The position numbers and the translations under genes were made by a program. Of a stretch of DNA of 64,000 nt, positions 25,144 through 37,030 are shown in pieces. A model generated the notes under the pieces. That model saw only the letters and a program-made list of their open reading frames with translations. It had not been told where the DNA came from and did not search any database. Within the stretch, counting starts at the first letter, position 1. Each line of letters begins with the position of its first letter. This DNA comes from Bacteroides sp. (GTDB lineage Bacteria > Bacteroidota > Bacteroidia > Bacteroidales > Bacteroidaceae): assembly GCA_015060735.1 (NCBI GenBank), contig SUXX01000006.1, forward strand, positions 33,629-97,628, in the 5' to 3' direction.

Positions 25144-26042
25144 GTGTTAATATTGGTGGTTTAAAGCTTTCTAATCCGGTGATGACCGCTTCTGGTACAT
25201 TTGGATATGGAAAGGAATTCGAGGACTTTGTGGACTTGGAACAGATTGGAGGAATCATCGTTAAAGGAACGACCTTGCATCATCGAGAAGGAAACCCTTA
25301 TCCACGTATGGCGGAGACTCCGATGGGAATGTTGAATGCGGTAGGACTTCAGAATAAAGGAGTGGATTATTTTATAGATAAAATATATCCGCAGATTAAG
25401 GATATCCGTACCAATATGATTGTGAATGTTTCAGGTTCGGCCATTGAGGATTATGTGCAAACAGCCGAGAAAATCAATGAATTGGAGGCTATACCTGCCA
25501 TTGAATTGAATATTTCTTGTCCGAATGTGAAGCAAGGAGGTATGGCATTTGGAGTGTCTGCTAAGGGTGCTTCAGAGGTCGTTAAGGCCGTTCGTGAGGT
25601 ATATAAGAAAACTTTGATTGTAAAATTGTCTCCTAATGTAACGGATATTACTGAGATAGCTCGAGCTGTAGAAGCATCAGGGGCTGATAGTGTGTCTTTG
25701 ATTAATACCTTACTGGGTATGGCTATTGATGCAGAGAAGCGTCGTCCGGTCTTATCGACTATTACAGGGGGAATGAGTGGTGCTGCGGTTAAACCAATCG
25801 CTTTGCGTATGGTATGGCAAGTGGCAAATGCAGTTAAAGTACCTGTAGTAGGTTTAGGTGGTATTTCAAATTGGAAGGATGCAGTTGAGTTCTTGTTGGC
25901 TGGTGCTACGGCTATCGAGATAGGTACGGCAAACTTCATTGATCCTGCAATTACGGTTAAGGTTGCTCAAGGAATTAATGAGTATTTAGATCGTCATGGA
26001 TTTGCTTCAGTTAAGGATATAATTGGAGGATTAATTGTTTAA
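25131..26042 (+). CDS. pyrD: Dihydroorotate dehydrogenase B catalytic subunit
   Basis: A 303-residue FMN barrel enzyme that oxidises dihydroorotate to orotate in pyrimidine synthesis. The class 1B base cysteine is C130 in NISCPN; FMN and substrate motifs [13 protein letters not shown] (15-27) and the C-terminal GGISNWKDA and [12 protein letters not shown] are present. Class 1B needs PyrK, encoded just upstream. Cytosolic heterotetramer by family knowledge. Confidence 0.95.
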   Translation: MADLSVNIGGLKLSNPVMTASGTFGYGKEFEDFVDLEQIGGIIVKGTTLHHREGNPYPRMAETPMGMLNAVGLQNKGVDYFIDKIYPQIKDIRTNMIVNVSGSAIEDYVQTAEKINELEAIPAIELNISCPNVKQGGMAFGVSAKGASEVVKAVREVYKKTLIVKLSPNVTDITEIARAVEASGADSVSLINTLLGMAIDAEKRRPVLSTITGGMSGAAVKPIALRMVWQVANAVKVPVVGLGGISNWKDAVEFLLAGATAIEIGTANFIDPAITVKVAQGINEYLDRHGFASVKDIIGGLIV

Positions 26043-26066
26043 AAAACGGAGTAATTTAAAAGGATA

Positions 26067-26104
26067 ACCGCAAGGCTTTTAGATAAAGTCTTGCGGTTTT
26101 TTTA
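26067..26104 (+). terminator. Terminator after pyrD
   Basis: ACCGCAAGGCTTT, five bases, AAAGTCTTGCGGT (one G-T pair) followed by a T run. Confidence 0.9.
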
Positions 26105-26171
26105 TGCAATTCTAATCAAGGCTCAATGCGATGATGAGAAAAGTTGTATAAACAACAATAGATTCTGTTCT

Positions 26172-26846
26172 TTATTTCAATAAATCGGGTCTTAAACGTT
26201 GAGTTCTTTCTAAAGATTGTTGGAGTTCCCATTCTTTGATTTTGGCTTCGTGTCCTGACAAAAGAATGTCGGGTACTTTCCATCCATTGTATTCAGCCGG
26301 GCGAGTATAGACGGGTGCAGCTAACAAATTGTCTTGGAAAGAGTCAGATAAGGCAGATTGCTCATCTGAGATAACTCCTGGGATAATACGCACTACGGCA
26401 TCAGCAATAACAGCAGCTGCTAATTCTCCTCCAGTCAAGACATAATCTCCGATACTGATTTCTTTGGTGATGAGGTGCTCGCGTATACGGTAATCAATAC
26501 CTTTGAAATGTCCGCATAGGATTATCAGGTTTTGTGCTAATGAAAGGCTGTTGGCCATCGGCTGGTTGAATTGCTCTCCGTCGGGACTGGTGAAAATAAC
26601 TTCATCGTAGTTTCGTTCAGCTTTTAAAGCAGATATACAACGATCGATAGGCTCTATTTTCATTACCATACCTGCAAATCCGCCAAATGGGTAGTCGTCA
26701 ACTTTTCGATAACGGTCATAGGCGTAGTCTCGTAGGTTGTGGAGATGGATTTCAGCAAGGCCTTTTTTTTGTGCACGGCTCATGATGGAGCAGTTGAAGA
26801 AACCTTCCACCATTTCGGGCAATACGGTTATAATGTCTATTCTCAT
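26172..26846 (-). CDS. trmD: tRNA (guanine-N1)-methyltransferase
   Basis: A 224-residue SPOUT-class enzyme that methylates G37 of tRNAs to prevent frameshifting. It starts [12 protein letters not shown] and shows the SAM knot region [36 protein letters not shown] (key parts [10 protein letters not shown] and GDYVLTGGE). Length fits. Divergent from ligA. Confidence 0.95.
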   Translation of the reverse strand: MRIDIITVLPEMVEGFFNCSIMSRAQKKGLAEIHLHNLRDYAYDRYRKVDDYPFGGFAGMVMKIEPIDRCISALKAERNYDEVIFTSPDGEQFNQPMANSLSLAQNLIILCGHFKGIDYRIREHLITKEISIGDYVLTGGELAAAVIADAVVRIIPGVISDEQSALSDSFQDNLLAAPVYTRPAEYNGWKVPDILLSGHEAKIKEWELQQSLERTQRLRPDLLK

Positions 26847-26868
26847 CTTTCTTAATCTCTATTTTTTG

Positions 26869-26917
26869 CAAAAGTACGAAAAGCAAAGTGATTTTCAGCT
26901 AAAAATGTTTATTTTTG
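26869..26917. promoter_or_regulatory. Divergent -7 boxes for trmD and ligA
   Basis: Minus-strand TACTTTTG at 26869-26876 is 22 bases before the trmD ATG; plus-strand TATTTTTG at 26910-26917 is 22 bases before the ligA ATG. The -33 boxes are weak. Confidence 0.4.
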
Positions 26918-26936
26918 TCCTAAAATGTAGCTTTGA

Positions 26937-28937
<2,001 letters not shown>

Positions 28938-28972
28938 TTCTTCTTTTTTAGTGTAAGAAAGTTTTTTATTTA

Positions 28973-29003
28973 TTGTGATTGAGCGAAAAATATACTAATT
29001 TTG
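28973..29003 (+). promoter_or_regulatory. Promoter for dapA
   Basis: TTG at 28973-28975, 20 bases, then TAATTTTG at 28996-29003, 28 bases before the ATG. Confidence 0.68.
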
Positions 29004-29031
29004 TCAAAAACAAGAAAGACTTAAAAAGATT

Positions 29032-29916
29032 ATGATAAAGAAAAGATTGAGAGGAATGGGAGTTGCATTGGTTACTCCTTTTAATGAAGATGGTAGTGTG
29101 GATTATGAAGCATTAATTCGTTTGGTCGATTATCAGTTACAGAATGGAACCGATTTTTTGTGCGTATTGGGCACAACAGCCGAGACTCCTACGCTTTCAA
29201 AGGAAGAAAAAGAAAAAGTAAAGCGAATGGTAATCGAACGTGTGAATGGTCGTATTCCTATTTTGCTGGGTGTAGGAAGTAATAACACGCAAGCCGTGGT
29301 AGAAAGCGTGAAGAATGACGATATGACGGGTGTAGATGCTTTGTTAGTAGTTGTTCCATATTATAATAAACCCTCTCAAGAAGGGATCTATCAGCATTAT
29401 AAGGCTGTAGCTGAAGCTACGGAACTTCCTATTGTGTTGTATAATGTTCCAGGACGCACAGGGGTAAATATGACTTCAGAAACCACGCTTCGCTTGGCAC
29501 GCGATTTTGAAAACATCGTGGCTATCAAGGAAGCTTCCGGCAATATAACGCAGATGGATGAAATTATCAAGAATAAGCCTGAAGGGTTTGATGTTATTTC
29601 TGGAGACGATGGAATAACTTATCCATTGATAGCTTTGGGTGCCGTTGGTGTCATTTCGGTATTGGGAAATGCATTCCCGGCAGAGTTTAGCCGGATGGTT
29701 CGTTTGGCGATGCAGGGAAATTATGCCCAGGCACAAGTAATTCATCACCGCTTTACTGAAATGTATAGCTTGTTGTTTGTTGATGGTAATCCTGCTGGAG
29801 TAAAAGCAATGTTGAGTATGATGGGAATGATGAAAAATACGCTTCGTTTGCCTTTGGTACCTGCAAGAGAAATCACATGCGATAAAATGCGAATATCTTG
29901 GAAATCATTGAGTTAA
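29032..29916 (+). CDS. dapA: 4-hydroxy-tetrahydrodipicolinate synthase
   Basis: A 294-residue class I aldolase that joins pyruvate and aspartate semialdehyde, the first step to lysine and meso-diaminopimelate for peptidoglycan. The Schiff-base lysine is K166 in IVAIKEASGN; the substrate motif GTTAETPTL (48-56) and YNVPGRTG (137-144) are present. The small basic gene follows after 2 bases. Confidence 0.95.
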   Translation: MIKKRLRGMGVALVTPFNEDGSVDYEALIRLVDYQLQNGTDFLCVLGTTAETPTLSKEEKEKVKRMVIERVNGRIPILLGVGSNNTQAVVESVKNDDMTGVDALLVVVPYYNKPSQEGIYQHYKAVAEATELPIVLYNVPGRTGVNMTSETTLRLARDFENIVAIKEASGNITQMDEIIKNKPEGFDVISGDDGITYPLIALGAVGVISVLGNAFPAEFSRMVRLAMQGNYAQAQVIHHRFTEMYSLLFVDGNPAGVKAMLSMMGMMKNTLRLPLVPAREITCDKMRISWKSLS

Positions 29917-29918
29917 CT

Positions 29919-30116
29919 ATGGCAAAAAAGAAAACTCGAAAAAGAAAAAAAACGACAGCTTCTGAAGAATTATGGAAGGATTTACAGTCCGACCTTAAGC
30001 GTTCTTTCACGAAGCAAACGGGTATTCCTACCACTAAGGCAGGGGTAAAACGTAAGTTAGGAACTATGATTGTCGATTTCTTTTTAGGACTTTTTGGGAA
30101 AAAACGAAAAAAATAA
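29919..30116 (+). CDS. Small, very basic protein of unknown function
   Basis: A 65-residue protein, MAKKKTRKRKKTTASEELWK at the start. The N terminus is almost all Lys/Arg, the middle has KRSFTKQTGIPTTKAGVKRK, and a short hydrophobic stretch MIVDFFLGLFG is followed by KKRKK. It could bind nucleic acid or sit at the membrane surface. No family recognised. Two bases after dapA, so cotranscribed; the ATG at 29919 is preferred over one inside dapA. Confidence 0.62.
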   Translation: MAKKKTRKRKKTTASEELWKDLQSDLKRSFTKQTGIPTTKAGVKRKLGTMIVDFFLGLFGKKRKK

Positions 30117-30196
30117 AAGAAAAAATGACTTTTTATTAGGAAAAATGTGAGAAAATACATATTTTCGTAAGCATGAAAACTTTTAATTTTAATACG

Positions 30197-31571
30197 ATGA
30201 AAAAATACATATATTGTTTGGTTGTAATGCTGATGTGTGTCGTGAGTGTTTTTGCTCAAAGTAAGGATGGAGGCATTAGTGAAGATATGTTAGGCCGTAT
30301 CCGTCAGGGATATACAGGTACTCCTGAACAGAAAGCGGTAAAGAATGCATTAGCATCCAATTCTATTGCGACATTAGCGATTAATGCGAACAATTTGTCG
30401 ATGATAGATACTCATTTCTCACATCGGGTATCGACAAAAGGAATAACCGATCAAAAGTCCTCAGGACGTTGTTGGCTTTTTACCGGTTTGAACGTGCTTC
30501 GTGCTAAGATGATAACCAAATATGATTTGCCTGAATTCGAATTTTCGCAAAATTATAATTCTTTCTATGATTTGTTGGAAAAATCAAACCTTTTTCTGCA
30601 AGCGATTATAGACACCCGCGACTTACCGATGGATGATCGTAAGGTAGAAGAATCCGATTGGAGATGGCGGACAATTTACTGGAGTTTCTAATCTAATCAT
30701 GAAGTATGGTGTAGTGCCTAAAGCAGCTATGCCTGAAACATTCCAGAGCAATAGTACAGGACAAATGTCCATGATTTTGAGATGGAAATTGCGTGAATTT
30801 GCGTTGGAATTACGTGGATTGAAACTTGCTAAGTCAGGTGAACGCAAGGTGGAGATGTTGACTGAAATCTATCGTATTTTGGTAGAATGCTTGGGTGTTC
30901 CTCCAACAGAATTCGAATGGACTCGTTACGATAAGCAAGGAAAGGCTATAAGCACCAAGAAGTATACTCCTAAGAGCTTCTATGAAGAATACATTGGCGA
31001 AGATTTGGAAAACAATTACGTCATGATTATGAACGACCCTACCCGTGAGTATGGCAAGGTGTACGAGATAGAATACGATCGTCATGTATATGATGGTGAA
31101 AACTGGCTTTACATCAATTTGCCGATTGAGCGAGTGAAGGAATTGGCCATTGCTTCCATTAAGGATAATACAGCGATGTATTTCTCTTGTGATGTAGGTA
31201 AATTCATGGATCGTAATAAAGGAACATTGGATGTTAACAACATGGATTATGAGTCTTTGTTCCGTACCAAGTTCCCGATGGATAAGAAGCAACGTATCCA
31301 AACCTATTCAAGTGGTTCTTCACATGCGATGACTTTGATTGCCGTGGATTTGGATGAAGCAGGAAAACCACGCAAATGGATGGTGGAAAATAGTTGGGGA
31401 TCTGCTTCTGGATATAAGGGTAACTTGATTATGACAGATAAGTGGTTTGAAGAATACATGTTCCGCGTGGTATTGGAAAAGAAATATGTTCCTGCTGATG
31501 TCTTGAAGATGCTCGAACAAAAGCCAATCATGCTTCCGGCATGGGATCCAATGTTTGCTCCAGAACAATGA
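30197..31571 (+). pseudogene. C1 family peptidase (aminopeptidase C / bleomycin hydrolase type), frameshifted
   Basis: Two reading frames together make one PepC-like protein. The first (30197-30691) has a signal peptide (MKKYIYCLVVMLMCVVSVFA) and the catalytic cysteine in QKSSGRCWLFTGLN. The second, entered by 30654 at the latest, has PIGDGGQFTGVSNLIMKYG, the catalytic histidine in SSGSSHAMTLIAVD and the asparagine in WMVENSWGS. At the join the codons for about Trp-Leu-Phe and two bases of Lys are missing after VE (near 30650), that is 11 bases by comparison with the family. All three catalytic residues survive in the DNA, so the break looks recent, or is a sequencing error. A separate start at 30699 would give a fragment without the cysteine. 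Confidence 0.82.
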
Positions 31572-31610
31572 TTTATTCCTTTTGAAGGGGATTTAGGTAT
31601 ATTCTTTCGT

Positions 31611-31634
31611 GTCATTCCGAACAATGCGAAGAAT
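31611..31634. repeat. Partial copy of the GTCATTCTGA palindromic repeat
   Basis: GTCATTCCGAACAATGCGAA followed by GAAT matches the outer arm of the repeats at 411-486 and 34158-34233; the centre and the right arm are missing. It lies 40 bases after the peptidase stop. Confidence 0.5.
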
Positions 31635-31726
31635 GGCACGATTCTTTTTGCCCATGATTGATCTTGATTGGTTTGTATTGTACCATACGAAAAAAGAGCT
31701 TATCATTGCTGATAAACTCTTTTTCG

Positions 31727-31800
31727 TGACTCCGACAGGATTCAAACCTGTAACCTTCTGATCCGTAGTCAGATGCTCTATTCAGTTGAGCTACGGAGCC
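31727..31800 (-). tRNA. tRNA-Arg (anticodon ACG), copy 1
   Basis: On the minus strand a 74-base cloverleaf: acceptor GGCTCCG pairing with CGGAGTC, anticodon stem TCTGA/TCAGA around loop CTACGGA, which puts ACG at 34-36, and the T arm ACAGG TTTGAAT CCTGT. CCA is not encoded. ACG reads CGU, CGC and CGA after A34 is changed to inosine. Confidence 0.95.
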
Positions 31801-31835
31801 ATACTCCAGTTAGTCCGTTAAATCAATTTTGGAAG

Positions 31836-31909
31836 TGACTCCGACAGGATTCAAACCTGTAACCTTCTGATCCGTAGTCAGATGCTCTATTCAGTTGAGC
31901 TACGGAGCC
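31836..31909 (-). tRNA. tRNA-Arg (anticodon ACG), copy 2
   Basis: Identical over all 74 bases to copy 1, with 35 bases between them. In transcription order this copy comes first. Probably processed from one precursor. Confidence 0.95.
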
Positions 31910-31988
31910 ATGTCCTTTTGTTTAACGGGTGCAAAGATAGCGACTTTTTCCGAATCTGCAAGCGTTTTTCGTTCTTTTTTTAATAAAA

Positions 31989-32017
31989 AAAGCATTGGCT
32001 TTTAAGGCCAATGCTTT
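31989..32017 (-). terminator. Terminator after htpG
   Basis: AAAGCATTGGC, seven bases, GCCAATGCTTT: an 11-base stem; on the minus strand it is followed by a T run. It lies 28 bases after the htpG stop. Confidence 0.9.
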
Positions 32018-32044
32018 ATGTAATTGATAATGAGAGTTTAATAA

Positions 32045-34090
32045 TTAAATCATCTCAATGCTACGTTTTACAAAGTTATTCAAGGCTTCGCCCTTCAGCA
32101 TGTTGTTCTGCAACAAAGCGAGGTCAACGAGCTGACGGATTACCTTGTTTCCACCGGCATACTTGCCTAATACGGCATCCTTCTTGCTCTTTTCGTCGGC
32201 AAGCTTCTTTTCCACTTCGCTCAAGGCATCCTTGTCAGCTTGAGGAATTTCGTCGTACTTCTTGCCTTCTTGCTTCTTCTGGAGTTCGCTTTGCTCGAAG
32301 TTCAAGGTAGCGATGCTGGTTTCAATCGGCAACAATTCGTCGCTACAAGCAGAGTTGGCATCTTCCAAGACTTGCTTCACGAGTTTGTGGTCGGAGTTCA
32401 AGACTACATTGAACATGTCCGGCATTTCCCCATAGAAGCTCATGCCTGCCTGGATTTGAGACATTTCCTTCATACGACGCATGTATTCGCTTTGTGTAAT
32501 CATAATCGGTGCACCGTTTTCGCCCATGGCTTGGGTTTCTACGTTGAATTCCACCTTGTTCATGCTTGGCAACTGGCTACGGAATACGGATGAAAGGATG
32601 TCCTTCTTTTCATTGGGCAATTCTTCGCCTTTCGGTTCGTCCTTGGCGATAAGGCGGTCGATGACATCGCTATCCACACGAGTGAAGCGACACTTTTCAA
32701 ACTTGTGTTCGAGCATGCTTACCATTGCCACGTCCAACTGACCATCCATCAACAATACGTTGTAACCCTTGTTCTTGGCGGCATCGATGTAGCTATACTG
32801 TTCTTCCAAGTTGTTGGAATACAAGTAGATGAGGTTTCCGTCCTTGTCGGTTTGGTTGTCCTTGATCAAAGTCTTGTATTCTTCGTAAGTGTAATAGTTA
32901 CCGTCGGTGTCCTTCATCAACGAGAACTTGTTGGCCTTGTCGTAGAAGTCTTCTTGGGTCAACATACCGTAGTTGATGAAAATCTTCAAGTCATCCCACT
33001 TGGCTTCGAAATCCTTGCGATCATTCTTGAAGATGCTCTGCAAGCGGTCTGAAACCTTCTTGGTGATGTAGGTCGAAATCTTTTTCACGTTCGAGTCGCT
33101 CTGGAGGTAAGAACGCGATACGTTCAACGGGATGTCCGGAGAGTCGATGACACCGTGGAGGAGAGTCAAGAAGTCAGGAACGATGCCTTCTACCGAGTCG
33201 GTTACGAACACCTGGTTGCAATAGAGCTGAATCTTGTTCTTCTGCAATTCGAGGTTACTCTTGATTTTCGGGAAGTAGAGCACACCAGTCAAGTTGAACG
33301 GATAGTCTACGTTCAAGTGAATCCAGAACAATGGTTCGTCCGACATTGGGTAGAGGTCGCGATAGAACTTCTTGTAGTCTTCGTCTTTGAGCTCCATCGG
33401 CTTCTTTGTCCACAATGGTTCGCTATCGTTGATGACATTGTCTTCGTCGGTTTCCACCTGCTTGCCATCCTTCCAATCCTTCTTCTTGCCGAAAGCTACC
33501 GGAATAGGGAGGAAGCGACAATATTTATTTAATAAGGTAGAGATGCGTGATTCTTCGAGGAATTCCTTGCAATCATCGTCGATGTAGAGGATGATGTCGG
33601 TACCACGGTCTGCCTTGTCGATATTTTCGAGGGTGAATTCAGGGCTACCGTCGCAAGACCACTTCACGGCCTGAGCACCTTCCTGATAAGACTTGGTTAC
33701 GATTTCTACCTTCTTGGCTACCATGAAGGCCGAATAGAAGCCGAGACCAAAGTGTCCGATGATGGCGTTGGCATCTTCCTTGTACTTGTCGAGGAAGTCG
33801 TTGGCACCCGAGAAAGCAATCTGGTTGATGTACTTGTCGATTTCTTCGGCGGTCATACCGATACCACGGTCGCTGATGGTGATGGTTTCCTTGTCTACGC
33901 TTACCTTTACGGTCAAGTCGCCCATTTCGCCCTTGAAGTCACCCTTCGAAGCGTATGTCTTCAGCTTTTGGGTAGCATCTACGGCGTTTGATACCAATTC
34001 ACGAAGGAAGATTTCGTGGTCGCTATACAAGAATTTCTTGATGATGGGGAAGATGTTTTCGGTAGTTACCCCAATGTTTCCTTTTTGCAT
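32045..34090 (-). CDS. htpG: Chaperone protein HtpG (Hsp90)
   Basis: A 681-residue cytosolic ATP-dependent chaperone. The GHKL ATPase domain shows ELVSNAVDATQKL (near residue 29), DRGIGMTAEE and GHFGLGFYSAFM; the middle and C-terminal dimer domains follow. The charged linker of eukaryotic Hsp90 is absent. The ATG at 34090 begins MQKGNIGVTTENIFPIIKKF; the longer frame starting at 34171 runs through the palindromic repeat and is rejected. A dispersed palindrome lies in its upstream region. Confidence 0.96.
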   Translation of the reverse strand: MQKGNIGVTTENIFPIIKKFLYSDHEIFLRELVSNAVDATQKLKTYASKGDFKGEMGDLTVKVSVDKETITISDRGIGMTAEEIDKYINQIAFSGANDFLDKYKEDANAIIGHFGLGFYSAFMVAKKVEIVTKSYQEGAQAVKWSCDGSPEFTLENIDKADRGTDIILYIDDDCKEFLEESRISTLLNKYCRFLPIPVAFGKKKDWKDGKQVETDEDNVINDSEPLWTKKPMELKDEDYKKFYRDLYPMSDEPLFWIHLNVDYPFNLTGVLYFPKIKSNLELQKNKIQLYCNQVFVTDSVEGIVPDFLTLLHGVIDSPDIPLNVSRSYLQSDSNVKKISTYITKKVSDRLQSIFKNDRKDFEAKWDDLKIFINYGMLTQEDFYDKANKFSLMKDTDGNYYTYEEYKTLIKDNQTDKDGNLIYLYSNNLEEQYSYIDAAKNKGYNVLLMDGQLDVAMVSMLEHKFEKCRFTRVDSDVIDRLIAKDEPKGEELPNEKKDILSSVFRSQLPSMNKVEFNVETQAMGENGAPIMITQSEYMRRMKEMSQIQAGMSFYGEMPDMFNVVLNSDHKLVKQVLEDANSACSDELLPIETSIATLNFEQSELQKKQEGKKYDEIPQADKDALSEVEKKLADEKSKKDAVLGKYAGGNKVIRQLVDLALLQNNMLKGEALNNFVKRSIEMI

Positions 34091-34157
34091 GATTCTTATG
34101 TTTTTTATTGTTTTGTTTCTATGTGAATTATAGCTTTTCGTTCTGGTTTTGCATTGT

Positions 34158-34233
34158 GTCATCCTGAGCATCGCGAAGGATCTGGATACATAAACGTGGA
34201 TGTTTACAGATTTTTCACTTCGTTCAGAATGAC
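34158..34233. repeat. 76-base dispersed palindromic repeat, copy B
   Basis: The same length as copy A at 411-486, with matching ends (GTCATCCTGA ... TCAGAATGAC) and the same 15-base centre CATAAACGTGGATGT. It lies between the htpG start and the clpC stop. Confidence 0.8.
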
Positions 34234-34263
34234 ACGACGTTGAGAACGAACACTTTTTATACT

Positions 34264-34296
34264 ACAAAAAAAATGCCAGACGTTTTCATCTGACAT
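34264..34296 (-). terminator. Terminator after clpC
   Basis: On the minus strand ATGTCAGATG, AAAA, CGTCTGGCAT (two G-U pairs) then eight T. It lies 39 bases after the clpC stop. Confidence 0.85.
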
Positions 34297-34334
34297 TTTG
34301 GCATATTCTTTTTATTCTTTTTATCCTAATAAAG

Positions 34335-36863
34335 TTATTCGATTTTCATTACAATAGTATCCTTTTCCTTGTCATACATGCCTCGGATAGTATCTCCTTC
34401 TTTTATTTCGTTGCTGAGGATTGTTTCCGAAAGTGCATCTTCTACATAGGTTTGGATGGCACGCTTCAATGGGCGGGCACCGTATTGCACATCATATCCC
34501 TTTTGGGCAATGAATTCCTTGGCCTCTTTATCCATAATGAACTTATAACCAATGGTTTCCACACGTTTGATAAGGCCTTCCAATTCGATGTCGACAATCT
34601 TCACCAGGCTATCCATTTCCAGTTGGTCGAAGTTGATGATTTCGTCCAGACGGTTCAAGAATTCAGGGGCGAATTGCTTGTTGAGTGCTTTGGTAATGAT
34701 GCTTCGTGAGTGGTCCTTCAGGTTGGTGGCTTGTTCGGAAGTAAATCCGATGCCTTTTCCGAAGTCCTTCAGTTGGCGAGTACCCACGTTGGAAGTCATG
34801 ATGACGATGGTATTCTTGAAGTCTACCGTTCTACCGTTGGTATCGGTCAGTCTGCCTTCGTCCATCACCTGCAACAGGATGTTGAACACATCGGGGTGTG
34901 CTTTCTCAATTTCGTCGAGCAAGACGATGGAGTATGGTTTACGACGTACTTTCTCGGTGAGTTGTCCGCCTTCTTCGTAGCCTACATAGCCCGGAGGAGC
35001 TCCCACCAGACGCGATACGGTGAACTTTTCCATGTATTCGCTCATGTCTACACGGATGAGTGCATCGGACGAGCCGAACATGAACTTCGCTAATTCCTTG
35101 GCTAAGTGAGTTTTACCTACACCTGTAGGGCCAAGGAACATGAAGGTGCCAATGGGTCGGTTAGGGTCTTTTAATCCGATTCTGCTTCGACGGATGGCCT
35201 TCACGAGGGTTTCGATGGCCTTGTCTTGGCCGATGACTTTGCTCATGAGGTCGTCTTTCATGCCCATCAGACGCATGCCTTCGGCCTGTGCCATCTTCTG
35301 TACGGGTACACCCGACATCATGGATACCACGTTGGCTATCTGCTCTTCGTCTACGGTTTCGCGATTTTCCTTCAGACTCTTTTCCCAGTTTTCCTTCATG
35401 ATGTCGAGTTGGGTGCTGAGTTCCTTTTCTTTGTCGCGATAGCTGGCTGCTAGTTCGAAGTTTTGAAGTCTTACGGCTTCGTTTTTCAGTGTTTTCATCT
35501 CGTCGATGAGTTTTTCCTGTTCTTCGATTTCCTTTGGAGCAGTGATATTAATAAGGTGTACACGTGAGCCGGCTTCGTCCATGGCGTCGATAGCTTTATC
35601 GGGGAAGAATCGGTCGGTGATGTATCGGTCTGCCAATTTGACACATGCTTCGAGAGCTTCGTCCGTGTATCGCACGTTGTGGTGGTCTTCGTATTTTTCC
35701 TTGATGTTTTTCAGAATTTGCAGGGTTTCGTCCGTTGTGGTCGGTTCTACGATAATCTTCTGGAAACGACGTTCCAAGGCTCCATCCTTTTCGATGTTCT
35801 TGCGATATTCGTCCAGGGTGGTGGCTCCGATGCATTGGATTTCACCACGGGCCAAGGCGGGTTTCAGCATGTTGGCTGCATCCATTGAGCCTGCAGCCGA
35901 GCCGGCTCCTACGATGGTGTGAATTTCGTCGATGAAAAGGATGATATCTGGATTTTTCTGTAATTCTTTCAGGATGGAGCGGATGCGTTCCTCAAATTGT
36001 CCGCGATACTTGGTTCCTGCCACTACGGCGGCCATGTCGAGGGTGATTACACGCTTGTCGAAAAGCATGCGTGATACTTTTTTCTCCACAATGCGTGTGG
36101 CCAGCCCTTCTACGATGGCCGACTTGCCTACGCCTGGTTCTCCAATCAGGATGGGATTGTTCTTTTTGCGTCGGCTAAGTATCTGAGCTACACGCTCTAT
36201 TTCTTTTTCGCGTCCTACCACAGGGTCAAGTTTCCCTTCCTCGGCAGCACGGGTCATGTCGATACCGAAATTGTCGAGGATAGGTGTGTTGTTAGCTGTT
36301 TTTTTCTGGGCAGAGCGTGTTTGTTGCTGGGCAGGATTGTTTCCGGCCGAGGAGTCTTGTGGGCGTCCCATCAGGGTGCCGTCTTCTTCGTCTTCATCGT
36401 CGTCAAATCCCAATCCGGCGTGTGGGCTTTCGGGTTGAAAAGCCAGCATTTCCAATACCTTTTCGTAAGTCACGTCGTGTGCTTCGAGCAGGAGGGATGC
36501 CTGGTTGTTTTTTTGTCTCATGATAGCCAATAATATGTGTTCGGAGTCCACGGCTTCACTTTTCTGTTGTCTGGCCTCCAAAATGCATAGTTTCAATATT
36601 TTAGATGCTGCGTCGTTGAAGTCAGGGTGTTCGTTTCCGGCTTTTTCTTCTTTCATTTCACGCAGTTTTTCTTCCATTTCGACTTTGAGTCTTTTCAGGT
36701 CGATGTGTAGGTTGAATAGTATTTCAATAGCTTTTCCTTCACCTTCGCGTATCAGTCCCAGCAACAGATGTTCGGGGCCGATGAATGTATTTTCAAGGCG
36801 ATTTGCTTCTTCCTTGCTATACATGATGATGTCGGTTACTCGGGGTGTAAACTGGTTGTACAT
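34335..36863 (-). CDS. clpC: ATP-dependent Clp protease ATP-binding subunit ClpC
   Basis: An 842-residue HSP100 unfoldase that feeds proteins to ClpP. A double Clp_N domain (about 1-145) is followed by an acidic linker ([11 protein letters not shown], 152-162), the first AAA domain (Walker A GEPGVGKS 241-248, Walker B LFIDEIH), a UVR-like middle coiled segment (about 446-500) and the second AAA domain (Walker A GPTGVGKT 578-585). These mark ClpC rather than ClpB, whose middle domain is much longer. No clpP is in the window. Confidence 0.94.
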   Translation of the reverse strand: MYNQFTPRVTDIIMYSKEEANRLENTFIGPEHLLLGLIREGEGKAIEILFNLHIDLKRLKVEMEEKLREMKEEKAGNEHPDFNDAASKILKLCILEARQQKSEAVDSEHILLAIMRQKNNQASLLLEAHDVTYEKVLEMLAFQPESPHAGLGFDDDEDEEDGTLMGRPQDSSAGNNPAQQQTRSAQKKTANNTPILDNFGIDMTRAAEEGKLDPVVGREKEIERVAQILSRRKKNNPILIGEPGVGKSAIVEGLATRIVEKKVSRMLFDKRVITLDMAAVVAGTKYRGQFEERIRSILKELQKNPDIILFIDEIHTIVGAGSAAGSMDAANMLKPALARGEIQCIGATTLDEYRKNIEKDGALERRFQKIIVEPTTTDETLQILKNIKEKYEDHHNVRYTDEALEACVKLADRYITDRFFPDKAIDAMDEAGSRVHLINITAPKEIEEQEKLIDEMKTLKNEAVRLQNFELAASYRDKEKELSTQLDIMKENWEKSLKENRETVDEEQIANVVSMMSGVPVQKMAQAEGMRLMGMKDDLMSKVIGQDKAIETLVKAIRRSRIGLKDPNRPIGTFMFLGPTGVGKTHLAKELAKFMFGSSDALIRVDMSEYMEKFTVSRLVGAPPGYVGYEEGGQLTEKVRRKPYSIVLLDEIEKAHPDVFNILLQVMDEGRLTDTNGRTVDFKNTIVIMTSNVGTRQLKDFGKGIGFTSEQATNLKDHSRSIITKALNKQFAPEFLNRLDEIINFDQLEMDSLVKIVDIELEGLIKRVETIGYKFIMDKEAKEFIAQKGYDVQYGARPLKRAIQTYVEDALSETILSNEIKEGDTIRGMYDKEKDTIVMKIE

Positions 36864-36900
36864 GTTTTTATCTATTCAGTTTTCTAATTGTTTTACGGTA

Positions 36901-36908
36901 CAAAGATA
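36901..36908 (-). promoter_or_regulatory. Probable -7 box for clpC
   Basis: Minus-strand TATCTTTG, 38 bases before the clpC ATG. A TTTG lies 24 bases upstream, a little further than usual. Confidence 0.42.
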
Positions 36909-36977
36909 TATATTTTCTGTTAATCCATACTGCAAATATCGTGCCAGAGAAGCATCCTGTTAGTTAAACAATCTAAA

Positions 36978-37016
36978 ACGCGAAGATGTTTTTTTTAAGA
37001 TGTGAAGACGTTTGGA
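36978..37016. repeat. Degenerate GAAG-YGTTT units near clpC
   Basis: CGCGAAGATGTTTT and TGTGAAGACGTTTG are diverged copies of the unit seen at 6369-6446 and 59678-59722. They stand next to the large inverted repeat. Confidence 0.5.
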
Positions 37017-37030
37017 GCAAAACGCTTTGA

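Noticed and set aside
30699..31571. Independent gene starting at 30699
   Set aside because: It lacks the catalytic cysteine and continues the same PepC-like family from the frame upstream; it is the second half of a frameshifted gene.
31727..31909. Pair of 74-base direct repeats taken at first as attachment sites or a mini CRISPR
   Set aside because: Each folds as a complete tRNA-Arg(ACG) cloverleaf on the minus strand.
32011..34133. Several plus-strand frames opposite htpG and similar frames opposite clpC and ftsY
   Set aside because: They mirror codon use of strongly coding minus-strand genes and give no recognisable proteins.
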